This document shows positions 39,201-53,200 of a stretch of 64,000 bases of DNA, piece by piece. Both the position numbers and the translations under genes were made by a program. The stretch is from Heterobilharzia americana (lineage: Eukaryota; Platyhelminthes; Trematoda; Strigeidida; Schistosomatidae). The stretch spans positions 98,542,708-98,606,707 of the forward strand of contig OX104127.1 in NCBI GenBank assembly GCA_944470555.2. The letters run 5' to 3'. How positions within the stretch are numbered: position 1 is the first letter of the stretch; each line of letters opens with the position of its first letter. Below the pieces are notes generated by a model. It was not told the DNA's origin, did no database searches, and was given only the letters and a program-made list of their open reading frames with translations.

Positions 39201-42200
39201 CCTTATGTGATTATTAAAATACATGCAGTTTCCCCCTTAATCTGCAGTCGTTGAAAGTTTTCAGTTTAAATAACAGAAGAAATACTATGCATAAACACCT
39301 ATCCTAATGTGCGTACAATAGTTGGATGTGTAGTTGGTAAAACTAAGTAAACAGAAGTAAAGACTATGAAAAAAACTACGGAATCTTTGAATACATATCC
39401 TCTCTATGAATCTCCCGAATTATCCATCCACCCGTCATTTTCATGCTTTTTATGTAATCTACTACTAAAATGCTTGAAATTTTCATATTTTACTTCTCAT
39501 AAAAAATCGAAGAATATTCAAAGATCTCAACTGATTATATGCAATGTCACTGATTCTAATGTTACTCGATTTACTCGAGAAGTACAGAAAGCATTTATTG
39601 GTAGTCGCCTTGACTTGGATCAGCTAGTTTTCTGTGATGATAATAATGATGATTATGATGGTGACTATGATGAACAGCAAAGACGAATAAGTCATGAAAA
39701 GCCTGGTTTGTTTTCAACTCTTTCATTGGAGAGTTTAATTTTTGAACTTCTTGAAATGAAAACTAATCGTGAACATGAGTAATAACACATAGAAGGAGAA
39801 TGTGATCTTTTAAAAAGGCATTTAGATAGACTCAATCGAGTTTTTTAAATTACATAAACGATCAGCATTCTGTGTTGAAGCGGATGAAGTTTCAGAGCGG
39901 TATATCGATTGTTAAACACGAGACAATAAAAACTACATTTAACTGGCAGTTTTAATAATATTGGAAAGTATGATACTATGAATCAAGATGTACATAAATT
40001 CACTATAACTCGACGTGATTCAACAGTTATTGTATTTATCGTGTAGATGTTGATGTTTGAAGCTTCTTAAGTAAATGGGACTGTATATACACTGACACGT
40101 ACTTATCATTGATGAATAGAATAAAGTCAAAATAGACTGTTATTGTTTTGTTTTATGTGAACAACTCATCATTGTTCATTCCGTAATATTGCCATTTAAA
40201 ATGTTTTATTTGCTTTCTTTCCTTTATTTCACACCTCTACTCTAGTATTTTGCATATTGAAAAATAATTTTTTCTGACTCTTCCATGTATTTTAGATAGT
40301 CTGATGCCGACCTCTGAGAAAATACAAGCTCAACAGGCTGCTTTTGATTTTCTTAAGGTGAGTTGTTGCTTATCGTGTATAATTACTGTACATCACAAAG
40401 TATAAATAAAAAACTTGTATTTAAAAGATGGTTGTATTTTCCTCATAAAAAATAATGAATACTCATGATCATAATGGCTGTGGCATAGTTTTTAAATCAA
40501 AGTTTGAGTAGTAAACTGAAACACCTGCAGAAAGTTTTCTTTATACTGTGTATACTGTATCTGTTTGGTATGAGATGAGATTGACCTTTACCTCTACATT
40601 TTATTCTCAACCAACATTTTTGATTACCATATTACCATATAACTTCATTCTTTTTACGGCCTTTTCATATTATCTTTCTTGTATTATTATTTCCACTGTA
40701 TTATCTCTTCTCTTGTTGATATGTAGCTTAAAGTATCAGTGGAAATTATAGCAATTCTAACTTACACACAATTAAACTCAACCCTTTTTTCTGAACTTTT
40801 TAGCGGTTTTTCTCCATACTATTATCCTAACAAGTAAATTCCTTAAATATCAAACACCTTTTAGGTCATAATCCTTGTATAAAAGGCTGATAGAATTCCT
40901 AGCACCAGGTGTGTTTATAAGTGGGAGAACGAATTCATGAAATTTAATTCACTTCGAAGATCAAAGTACAGTATGGTTGTAATGGCAAGAAGAAGTAACT
41001 ATGCATTTTAAGACTTCGAAATAACTGATTTCGCCTCAGAGATGCAATACACCTTGTGGACAATCAGTGACAAGAGCGAAATCTAGGATCATGGCTTCCT
41101 GTCAATTGTCTTGAACCGCAAAAAAATAATCAACAAATGCAATGCGATGATGATTCTTCTGCCTTGGCGACTATATTGCAAACTTGCCTAAAACTTTCCG
41201 GTCAGTTTATAGGACTGAAAAAGCATTGCATTGCTTGCTCTACGGCGACTTATTAACTTATCTTACGTACTTATACAAGTCGGTCATGATCCGGAAATCT
41301 CTGTAATGATTACTCTGACTGTAGTACTGGGTGAAGTGGGTTAGGATTTCTAAAGGGTGACAGATACTGGGGAGCAGCTGCGCCTAACTGATCAGAGTCA
41401 TTATGTATGGATCCTGTATCCAAGGCTTCTTGCTGTCTGCTTTTAACCGCTTATGGTTTTGTTGTATACAGAAGAATTATGTTCACTTTGAACTAACGGC
41501 GTTTGATGGCTCACTGCTGTCGGCTATCACTGTTCATGGAGAATCGTTCCCATCTAGAGAATGTGACATTCAGTAAGTAGTCCTGAGGTTTAGTCAAATA
41601 TTGTTTGCCAATAACGCCACAAACTGGAATAAATGAAATTACAGTCAGTTTATGAATTTATTGAGGTAGAATGGAAGGTGAATATCTCGGGTCACTACCT
41701 ACTGACACGATATATTTTCTCTCGTATCGTGATAGTTGAAGTCATGATACTCGATAATCTTATATGACAACCACAGTAAAGGGAAAAATGAGAGAGGAAA
41801 ATTGTTTGCTACATTTAACTATGTTTTTGTATAACTTCTTTATCTTCTTCATATTTGTTCACGTCTTAATTCAGAAAGGCTTGTTACAGCATGTATACTT
41901 CGACATTCAGGGGCGCAACTGATCTCTGAAATGTAACTGGATATACTAGTTCAAATTAAAAAAGTCTGTCTGGTTTTCTCAAATCATTGTCAGTGACGAT
42001 CTATTCAGTACGGATTAACTTCTGAAAGTGAGAATTTCACGCTCTGTCTGGGTCATGGTTAATCTAGATGACTATACAATTGTCAGCTGGTAGTTTATTC
42101 CTAAAGTATCTTTATAATATGACTTCTGTGCATCAGTTATTTAAACATTGTTTTTCTGCAGGTTATTCGTTTTTAATTCGGTTTCAGTCACCACACCATA

Positions 42201-44995
42201 ATAAGTGAAACTTTGTTGTTGTTTAACTTCTGCATACTGTTTTTAAAAGTACTCTGCCTCATTATCGCTTGAAAGTATTTTCTCACCTTACCCTTCATTG
42301 TGTTGAATATTTTGTTACTACAGACGGGTATACCTAATCTTATTGTATTTGCACCTGAACTTGATCACACTGTGAAAATAATTGAAGATGGATGGAGGAA
42401 GCAGTCAGAAATACTAATGCATAATACCCTAAATACCTTAGTAGAATCGATACATAATGAAGTGGCTGATGAAGACGCAATGAACTTGGAAAGAATCTCG
42501 CATGGTGACCCCTCAAAAAACAAAACAGACCCATGTTTGGGAGCAAATTGTAGAATTTTATTGGATATTACGCGTCTGAATACATGCAGTAAGTGTGTTC
42601 ACTTATTTTTCAAAGGTTGTGTATATGTAACAGTCAGTCAGCAACAACATAGAACTTGACATTACTGTGTAGCGACGCGATCTTTTATCACTAAAGATCA
42701 GCACACCAAACAGAAGGTGAAATAATAAAGATAGAGAAATGACGAAGAAATTAATCAAATTGATAGAGAGTCATAAAAAGAGATCATGAAGGAAGGAAAC
42801 CAAAGTGAAATTCGATATAATGCTGAAGCTTATGATAATGTTTGGATTCATCTGCACCAGGAACATCGATTTTGAGCCATACTACCTAGAGTCTTCAGTC
42901 TGTGATTTTGGATGTCACATGAACTCCAACTCTACTTATCTCTACATGCCTCAAGCTAACAATCACTGACTTCATCGACTGACGCCATTACACACTGGAA
43001 AATAAATCTGAAAAGCATATTTATTTGAATCCAGAAATCTGATGTTTGCTTATTAGCCATTTAGCTATTATTTACACAGTTTTAGACTACTTGAGTATGA
43101 CGATCTGAAAAGCTGTAATGACTAAAAACACAGCGATGTATTCGTTATTTAGATGCAACTGGAAGTTATACCCTGTGGCTTAAATGGAATTAATATATTG
43201 TCAACAGGTGAGTCTAATTTTTTGACTGAATCTGCGGCTACTAGATACAAGAAGAGTGTAACTCTTAAATTGCATACAGGTTTATATACTAGTCACTTCC
43301 AATAACGTGATATATTAGTTAGGATACCGACCTGCTACCTAACGATTGAAAGTGAAATGGTCTACTCAATGAACCCACCAGGTGTGCTTTAGACTGTAGT
43401 GGTGATGGCATTCTAGGAAACATTATATCTCTGTTTTCATAACAGTTTGATTCTGTCATTTATATGTCTATTTGTATACTTAAAGTGATGAAGTGATTGG
43501 TGTAATAACTCATGGATTCATGCTTGTGACAACGTAGGTTTATGCACCCAAATGTTCGCTATAAGTATTTTATTATAACTGTTTTTTATTTGTGGTACAG
43601 AAGCAAGCTGCAAGAAATTGGAAGTCGCTGCGAACGTTTCGAGTAAATGGGATTTACTTAGGAGTTTCCATAAAGTCACTTGATCGCATGACTGTCTGAT
43701 TTGATTGATTAATAATCATTTGTAATAAATTTGGATAAAGCAAGAATGACGACATTTGCAGAATAAAATCATGTTTTATTTCACGAATCCTCTTGAGTCT
43801 AAAAGTGCTATGGTTACTAGTACGTTCAAGAGATATGTAGTATCCCAGCCAATAAACATAAGAATCAAAGGAAAACTGAGAAGGAGCTTTCCTGCAGCTT
43901 AACTCGTATCGATGTACAATACCGCATGCTGGCTAAACGAGTTCAAATAGGATAATTACTCTGCTCATGTCACCTCTAACTGTATTTATGTGAATTTACA
44001 TGCACTTGTGGTAGCAAGTATATTGGAAGGACAGAAGGAAGGGCATCTATTCGCCTCTCTGAGGGTATTCCGAAGAATCCGTGCCTGCAAGGAAGGAAAA
44101 CTCCAACCAGTTCAATACCCAGACACCTTGTAGACACAGGAATCGCGTTGAAACCTTATATTCCAATAACCATTACACTTCCAGATTGTATGCAGATGAA
44201 GAGTATTCGTAAAATAAAATGATGAAATCATTTCATCCTGGAAACTTCGTCCTTCTTGCTTTATCCAAATTTACCAAGGGACCTAAATGGATGAAGATTA
44301 ATGATAACTTGAGATACATCAATTTATCTCCGTTTATGCGTCATATCAGCATGGTTGTTTAAGTATTTACTCTAACTTCCCCTCATTCAAGTAAATGATT
44401 TTTTTGTATAAGCTGTAGGAAATTTTTCTTACCATCTGAAAACACCATTACTAGAAGTAGTTTCATGCTTGATGTACAGAAATCAAGTTTCGGCTTATGC
44501 GAAGAAATCCCTGACTTTTACCCGGTCGCTCATAGATAGTAGTAATCTTGCTACATCTCACAACGATTTAAACACTAGTCAGTTATTAAACGACACAAAA
44601 TGAATGTGGTTCGAAGTGTTGCATATCAGCCTACACCAGGTTGTTACGTTGCTTTTCAGAGTAAACAAAAATAACAAATCGTTGTCTTGTGCATGTGTCA
44701 CTAAGTGACATACGTTTTAATGCCCTAAAATCTATACTGGTTGATGACTATGAAGGCAATTAAGTGATCAGAAACGTTTTGCAGTTTATGAGGAAGTTTA
44801 AGCAAGACATCTTAAATAACCAGTGGTTTATGTGCAATAATACTCTCATTTTTTTGGTACTTTTCTTTGCAGTTCAGTGCAAAGTATGTTTTACACAGGT
44901 GGAATATACATTTGGCCAACCGGTACAGTTAGCTATCTTTCTGAGGTATGTTTCCATTAGTTCTACGTTTCACTTTCGAGAAGCCATTTCTTGCG

Positions 44996-45062
<67 letters not shown>

Positions 45063-45447
45063 GAACACTGCTTTTAAATCAATGGATTCCTACAATCCAC
45101 CGGTTGAATTCTTATTCAATGCTCATTATTGGCTTCAAGGTGGCTTTCCAGTGACGACGTCGTCACTGGTGGAATTAACCGCGATGAGAGTAAGATGAAT
45201 GCCTGCTGATGACACTGCAGAATTGTTGCAAACTGACAGAAGTAAGAAAATATGGACTATCGGGTTGTAACCCAGAAACTGAATGGTAACGCACGTACCG
45301 TGAGAATCGGGCTTGATCTCTCTCAGTTCTATCAGTGTGCACTGCTGAGGAATTCCAGATTAGGATGGAGAACAGCTGTTCAGTAGTTCCAGGTTTTTTT
45401 CAGGGATTCTCTATATGAAAACTCCGAGATCAACCAATCCCTACAAA

Positions 45448-45518
<71 letters not shown>

Positions 45519-46618
45519 TAGTCAATTATTAGATTACGGTATTAAATCAAGTTCCATTCTTCGCGATTTGGCTGTCTAGATTAGGCTGGATCACTGCTGT
45601 ATTCTGTGTTTTGTTGGACATCAATGCATATGCTATAGTAGTCAGTTATTGTACAAGCAAAGACTAAAAGCGTTTCTTTAAAAAAAACTCAAGGCTACGC
45701 AGTTATTTTATTGCGATGTAATAGATACATTAATAAGTTAGCATTCAATCCAACGGTCTGTATCCATTCGTTTTGAATTTTTAACTCAATGGAAGTGTTG
45801 TTACATGGTTACCTATTTGATTGCCTTGTACATTAACAATAAAATTGAAATGTTGATATCAGTTATCAAATGAACTACAACAGTTTTGCTTTTTGACAGT
45901 AGGTTGTAATATGTTAACCTTTATTACCATAGTGATGATGGTATTTTTGTGTCTGTTTTCTTGTTTACATTTACAGGTCGTTTGCTCCCTTACCTATTCT
46001 TGTTCATCATGTCACTGTGAACTTTTCACACAAGGTACTCTAAGTTGGCTTACTTTTAAGTGATTCATACCAAGTGTTCATGCGTTTATTTCGATTTATC
46101 GTTGTAACATCCTTACTTCTGTTATTCATTTACATTGGTTGTCTGCACTTTGGATAAATCCGGTTCAGCAGTGTCAAAATTGATAGATATTCTAAGTTTA
46201 TTATATCAGCATTTTCAGTTACATATGAGATTCGATTTAATACTGAAGTACACAGTGCGGTTACCACTAAAAATGGAACAGTACTGCATATCCATTTTGA
46301 AACGTTTTCGTGGTCTTCACATATGACTTCTTTTGAGATTACTCCCTTAATTTTAAGTTACCTCTTCAAGTGCGTCACTCTTTCGTTATTGTATTCGTAA
46401 TTAATTGTCAGTACTCTACCATAATAATATATAACGTGCATTTCTTTGTGAATATGTGAGGAATGAATAGAATTGCAACTCAGCGCGTTACACGTTTATG
46501 TACTAAGTTATGAAGTGCATTAATTGTATAAGGGTTTATGATGCCATGCAGTTTTCAAAATTAAAGTAGGTATTGGTGGGTTTGTGGCTATAATCTATTA
46601 CTTACCCCTTAGTCTCTC

Positions 46619-46681
<63 letters not shown>

Positions 46682-49600
46682 ATATACCTATATATACCTA
46701 TATTTTACCTATATTTCTTGTCATGTAATGTGCTAGGCTGTGTTATCAGTGTTACTTTCCCACTGCATCAATTTTAAGCTTCACCCCTCTGAACATTTAA
46801 GTGTTGTTCATTAAGTGATCGATTTACAGTGACTTTATGCTAGTTGTCCACACAGCACACATACATTTCTTTAGATGTCTATGAGAATGGAACGAGTTAG
46901 AGGTCTGTATAGGCTTGTGTAGATAAATTATATCATTTTTAAAAAAAAACTGTTATTAAATTGTTACTGAGTTGCGCTAGATAAACTGTTATAAAGCTTT
47001 TTCTTATTAGGTTGAATGTCCAACTTCCATGAATGTATCATCTAATGTAATCAACAAACCTTCACTGGCACATGTTTCAACTCATCAAATCTCTCAAACT
47101 TGGTCATCTAGATTTATTCTGACTTCAAAAGAAAAATTCAAAGTGGTATTGCTTTGTCTGAATCCTGAAATACTTGGGAATCAAATAAAAGTAAGTCTTC
47201 GTCGATATTTTTGCCTTTCTACTTAATTAAACTTGGGTTGAAAAGCCTTTGTGGAATCGAATAGTCGTGGTATAAATAGAGATGAAATTTTTTAACAGGA
47301 TAACCTGACAAAAAGTAAATATTCGAAATAAAGTGTTTTGGTGTAAAGACGTTGCAAGCCTCAACATATAAAGTTTGATAAGCACCATCAACTTCCTTTT
47401 ATGTTAGTCACTTAAGCATTAAAGCAGCGAAATGATGGAATTTTATTTCAATGATGCTTTACTTTATGGCTGACATTTAATTAACAATCCAAGTTCTATT
47501 TGTCATTTCAGATGATCTCATGATTTCAAAATAGTTCAGTATATATTTTATTTATGGCAATTATCAGGTCAGAAAAGTGGGTGTAATTTCAAGCCGTTGG
47601 TGAAAATTGGAATGATAATTAGTACGGTTAGAGACAATTAGAAATTAATAAATAAAACTGCCTTATGTTTGTTTGTTTTGTGACAGCGTTAAACACTGCA
47701 AGCTTTGAATTTATTTTATTCTCCTTATCAGCTCACATCATTCGCACAATTTATTATAACCAAAGTTTAGCGCTTTCTTCCCCTTTTCTCTATCATTTTA
47801 AACGTAGGTTGATTCAGTCCAGTTAGGTTTGTTACCACCTGATTCTGGTTGTGAAGCAAAAGATGTCAAAGAACTTATATTGTGTACAGTTTCGTGGCAG
47901 TGGAGTACACCATCAGACTATAATTCTTTTTCTAGTGATCGCAAAATCATTGGTCATAAACACCATGGTCACAGAAAGCAACTTGATAGCAGTCTAAAGT
48001 CAATATTTCATAATAATTGTGGATTATGGAGTAAAGACGTTGTTCTTTCAATCCCAGAACGTCAAATTCAGAAAAATCCTCTTAGAATTGAACAAAATGG
48101 ATTTGAAATTAATCATGGTTTCCCCAATTTTCCACCAGATTGGAATATAATTGGGAACAGAGTTCGAACTGAGTAGGTTTTTATTTAGTTTTGAATAGTT
48201 TCTTGATTTTGTATCGATAAATTTATTAGTTATTTAGAAATCCTCATTAAGTCATAAAACGAAAGTCGTTTAGGGAAGAGTCACTCCTTTCAGCGATAAC
48301 ATTCTCAAGCTGTACAATCAAATGTAAATATTCTATTCACATAGTAGCAGAAAAGTAATGTTTCATAAAATACTTTGAACGAAGTTCAGATTTGATTCTA
48401 AATCAGGAGATTGAAAAAATGAATTACGTAATGTCTGAAATAGTAATGAGAAGAAGACTTATCAAGACCGAACTAATATTTCGTTACTAAGTTAAATGAT
48501 GTAACACGGTGAATGTAAAAAGAAATCAGAGTTATAGGGGTGGAGGAACGTTATGTATGAGAAGATCCAAATGGAAAGATTTTTGAAGGTAAAAATATTC
48601 TCATAGGTCATTTCCATTGCAACTCAAGTGACTGGACAATTTATTTTTGAACGCAGAGTTCAAGCTTAATTGCCATGGCTTCCGCAGTCTGGAGAAGTTT
48701 TTGGCTTACACCTTTCACGAGATTTGCACGAACTTTATAAATGACATGGAAGTTGTTTTCTTCATTTACTGTGTAGTCATAACCGATCAAATGTTCTAAA
48801 ATTGAGCTGTGAAGTCTTGGTTACTGTGAAGTATTCTTCTTCCCCCTTTGTGGAACCAAGCTGGTATATGTTCTGAAGTGCGTTTGGAAGGCGAACTCTG
48901 AGTACGGCCAATATAACTTACTTCACAAGAGCAGGTGAATTGAAAAACACACATCGAGTTGGCCAAGGGAGCTAGCTTATCCTTTATTCATAATCGGAGC
49001 ATTATGTAAGTGAAGAAAGTTAGTCTGAGTTTGGGAGCATAGAAAGTCTTTCTCAATGATTATGCCAGATGGTTTCTCAATTTATCTGCTGATATGTCTC
49101 CGTTGGACTGTAAACTCCATGAAAAAAATGCTTCTTAGGAGCTATAGAAGTGGAATGATTATTTGCTTTCAGTATTATAGTTTTAGCACTGAAACGCTTG
49201 GGATACTGGTTTTCAATTGAACCATTTTTGAAAAAATTAGGTTCACCTTCCGAAGCATCAGGACTGCAGATAGTGTGGATCCTATGGCACACAGGGCGAA
49301 TTAGATTTTGCTTGGTGCATGGAGGCACCCAACTATAAAAATTCGTAGATTGTCCGTTCCATGTGAGTTTTCTATGGATAAGCCTTCAGAGTAATCCATT
49401 GTCTCGTCTTTTTAGCTGCGCATCTTAAAAGGATATCTTAGAATTAAGTTCCTACTCTAATGTAATATAAAGGGTGGCAGCTATTAAATTGGGACAGGAA
49501 ATTTTCTAGATTATCCATAATATTGGAGACGATGAAGGTATCATCTGCGTATTGCTTATAAACTTCGAACCGGTTGGTCATTCAGCTTAAGAACGATATC

Positions 49601-50224
49601 ACTAAATAGAGTGATTCTTTGCTAAACGTCTTTTGTTTTATGATAAATTCATGTTTCCAAGTGGTTAGGTAAAGATTTAGTGTAGGGTAATTTTCTCACG
49701 AAATGAATTCAGTTCTTATTCCTGTTAGTTGTTTGGAGGCAATCGGCAGGAAGCCCTGGACCTAGGTTTCGTGCTTTTTGGCACTCGTCAGCAAGGCGTA
49801 TCTGCAACCTTGACGGAACTGATGTCTCGCCCGAGATTCGAACCCGCGTCACCCAGTGTTGTAGTCAGCGACTTTATCACTGAGCTATTCGGGCCGCGAC
49901 TGACCTCCTGTAGGACTGGCTTACATGTATTGATTGGTCACGGGAGTGCAACCAATTTCATGTTGTCTAGTCCTGAGTGCAGATCGAATTCTATCGATCG
50001 TATTTGCAATGTGGCAACCAAGCTAGGAAGCTCAGCATCGCGGTGCACATTAGTAGATGTTGGTTGGAGGCAATCGGCATGAAGCCCTGGACCTAGGTTC
50101 TTATTCCTCATATATTCGAAATTCTAACACATCGAAAAGAGAGTTCTCTCAAATTGTGTACATTGTTTAAATGGTTCATTGGATTATTCCTGCATATTTA
50201 CTTCGATATCCACTTACAAATTTG

Positions 50225-50278
<54 letters not shown>

Positions 50279-53200
50279 GAATTTCTGTGTATTCTTAAGC
50301 GTTAGTTACTGTTTGTAAATTAATGGATGATATCCACTGTATGTTTTAGATTTAAAAGGACATTATGTTTTTGTCTTTGAGGTTTATTAATTTGGTAATT
50401 TGATGGATTTGAAGTAGCAAGTTACAATGGTCATAATTTACTTTATTATTTTGTATAAATCTGTGATTACTGATATTCTTGAAATTTCTATTTGTCATTA
50501 GTACAATGTCATTTGAACATGTTCTCATTAAAGTGTATATCATTCTGGTCATTTTGATGGCTTATATGTCTCACATCATTTTCAGCATTATACAATTGCT
50601 TGAAAAATCATATTTGAATTATTGTATTCTGATAACCACATACTATTTGTTTTTCGATGAAGTGATGTGTTTTTAAAGATGTTTTCGTCTTGGATTGACT
50701 TCAGTCGGATAACCACTGCAAACCTAGGAGCAATAGACAGGTTTTTCGTCTTAGTCTACATCTCTTCAACACTGTGCACCCATAGTCCTGCCAAGGATAG
50801 TCATATGGTGCGTACACTCCTCTTCAGTCGTAGTTGGAGTCCAATGTTTAACCCGTAAAACTCCTGTTTATTTGCAATGCTACCACTAATTTCATTAATG
50901 AGCATCCGCTGTCACTTCCAGCTTTATTGTCTGTTCTGGTTTAGGTGGTTGTGTTACGCTGTTTCTCTGATAATTCGTAATACCATGTTTACTTCTCATA
51001 GAAGCGTTTCATCTTTTCTGAGTCGAAGACTAGTTTCTTTTTGAGAATTCTTCGCATTAAAAGTCAATGAAAAATTTTTAAACTTCATTACATGTTTAAG
51101 CGTTTTAAAATTTCTACCTCAGAAAATTTGTTCGACTTTTAAATTTCTTTTGTCAGGTGAAACAAAGTCCGCTTTATAGTATACCGAAGTTTACAGAACC
51201 TGCATAATGTATACATCTAGTTGTAACTGTGAATGTGTTACACCCTTGTATAATTTGTATGCATTAGTTTAACATATTTGACTAACTCTTTTTATTGGTC
51301 TGGTATTTAGAATGCATCATCCGTCTTCCAGTTTGGAAATTATTATGCCGCAGGATATTTCTATATTGGCCAATGAGATTTCACAGATCAGTTTAACTAT
51401 TCGTAATCCCACTCAGAGTGATTGCACAAAACTGAGGTGAGTGTTGTTTTCCAATGCCCAGTTTTCTACTTTTTTATTTCATTAGTAACATGGAATAAGT
51501 ATATAAGTATCTGTGCATCAACCGCTTATCTTTCTATGCAATAACATCTGCTTTGTACCAAAACTTGCTGTGATTTTTTGTCTCCTTATGTCTCACTGCT
51601 AGACGCTTACTAACAGGATTTCAATCCCTATGCAAATGGCTCAAAAGTTATTGACTAAACTATTTTAAGGGATCTCTTGAACATAGAACTTCCCTGTTGA
51701 AAGTATTAGTTTGATTTGCCTTTTGCCTTTTTCCTAATGAGTTTATTTTATGGGAATACTAAAAATGAGATAAAGAAACCCAATTACTTATTTCATTAGT
51801 TGTAGCCAGATCAAAACGCGGCACTAGTCGACGAATTCTGTGACTTGGTCTGAGTCATGTATAGAGACGTAAACTGCCTGGCTCGGGTTCCCGACACCAC
51901 AGGAATCTGTGGTTGATGATTTTAGTGATATGACTGAAAGTCGGTCACACTGGCGCAGACGTGTTAACTCTTTGCCATCTTCCGGAGCTTGAATATTTGC
52001 GCTAACCTTTATCTTCAAATCGTTTATTGTCTCACACAACGTTATCTACTTTGATATCACTTTTTTTCTCCCTACATGTTCTTTGTATACTGCTATGAGT
52101 TGTCGTAACTCGAACGGATACACTTGGTTGAGAGGCTCTGCGTTGGTTTCATCTACCTGTCTTTCTGTTTCATTAGTTGCTAGTCTGGCCCTTTGTATTC
52201 ACTATCCTCTTATACAACATTTTGAATAGGTGGATGATATAAAAGTGGTAGGAATACTCCTTAATACAATTGGAATTTGTTGGTTGTTGTGGTTTCGTTT
52301 TTAGTTTGTTATAAGATTATCTGTGTGTTGGTTGGTTGGCTTTTCTTCCTGATATCTTCTCAAACCCACACTTTTTAATAAGTAGACATTTTAATCATTA
52401 ATCAGATAGATTACACATAACTTCGGTATATGGACTTAGTGCTGTATTTTCGATAAATGGTTGAAGCAGAGGTTGGCGAATGACCTATTTCTTAATTTCC
52501 TAACTGGTTTTCACGTCTAAATAAAACATTCCAAAGTTTGGATGAGCATTGCTGCCTGAGCGGCTGTCTTATGTTTGCATTGCCGGTCCTGAGCGATAGC
52601 TACTATCTTGACTTGGTGGTTGAGCTTACATATCACAATGACCCAGCATGCTCTTTTGGTGGAATGCTTGCTACCTCAAGAACCGGTCACACTAATAAGG
52701 TCTGTGGGAAAGTGGTGAGACAAAAACGATTACCGTCATAGTTTAAGAATTTGTGTTATGAATGGGGTCGGAGGGCGAAGTCTTACTGGTGACTGGGCAG
52801 GACATAAGAGTAGTAAGCAGTGTTTCTTTTGGATGACCAGGAATGCCATGCTGATGCTACTTTCCTTAGGAAAAGAGGTGGTTAGAAAACGTCAACCCTA
52901 AAAGTAGGACACTGCCACTACCCTGCGACATACTTGGGCCCGCCGAAATGGGTGCATAGTCGAATTTGGAAAAACCAAAATAAGTTATCAAACTTCTGGA
53001 TAGGTTGTTTGTGCTCGGCTTCAAGCAGATGTCATTTGAGCTGTATATTTCTGAACTAACCCTTCATTGGGTTATGCCTTTGTGCTGTTTGCAAGACATA
53101 CATACAGTACCCAAGTACGGTTATTCGCCCACCCTTCTCTGGTCCAGCGTGATGGAATATATGAAACCCAACCTTCGAGTTTCTGGAGATTCGATCGCTA

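Larger units (their letters stand above)
43726..44274 (+). mobile_element. Penelope-like element 2, GIY-YIG tail between inverted repeats
   Basis: On + a decayed linker ([18 protein letters not shown]) leads to the GIY-YIG core [16 protein letters not shown] at about 43,995-44,040, then [13 protein letters not shown]. Frames shift several times. The two edges are inverted copies of each other (43,726-43,785 against 44,217-44,274), sharing a run close to TTTGGATAAAGCAAGAA. PLEs often carry inverted or duplicated ends, so this is probably a short, 5'-truncated copy with its terminal repeats. In intron 14. Confidence 0.72.

Noticed and set aside
42589..42659. Continuation of the exon 14 frame past the donor
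   Set aside because: The GTAAGT at 42,589 gives the only phase that joins to conserved exon 15. The extension resembles intron.
44764..45198. 144-codon open frame through the (TA)n tract
   Set aside because: Only the part at 44,873-44,945 is exon 15. The rest is intron and a run of Ile-Tyr codons from the microsatellite.
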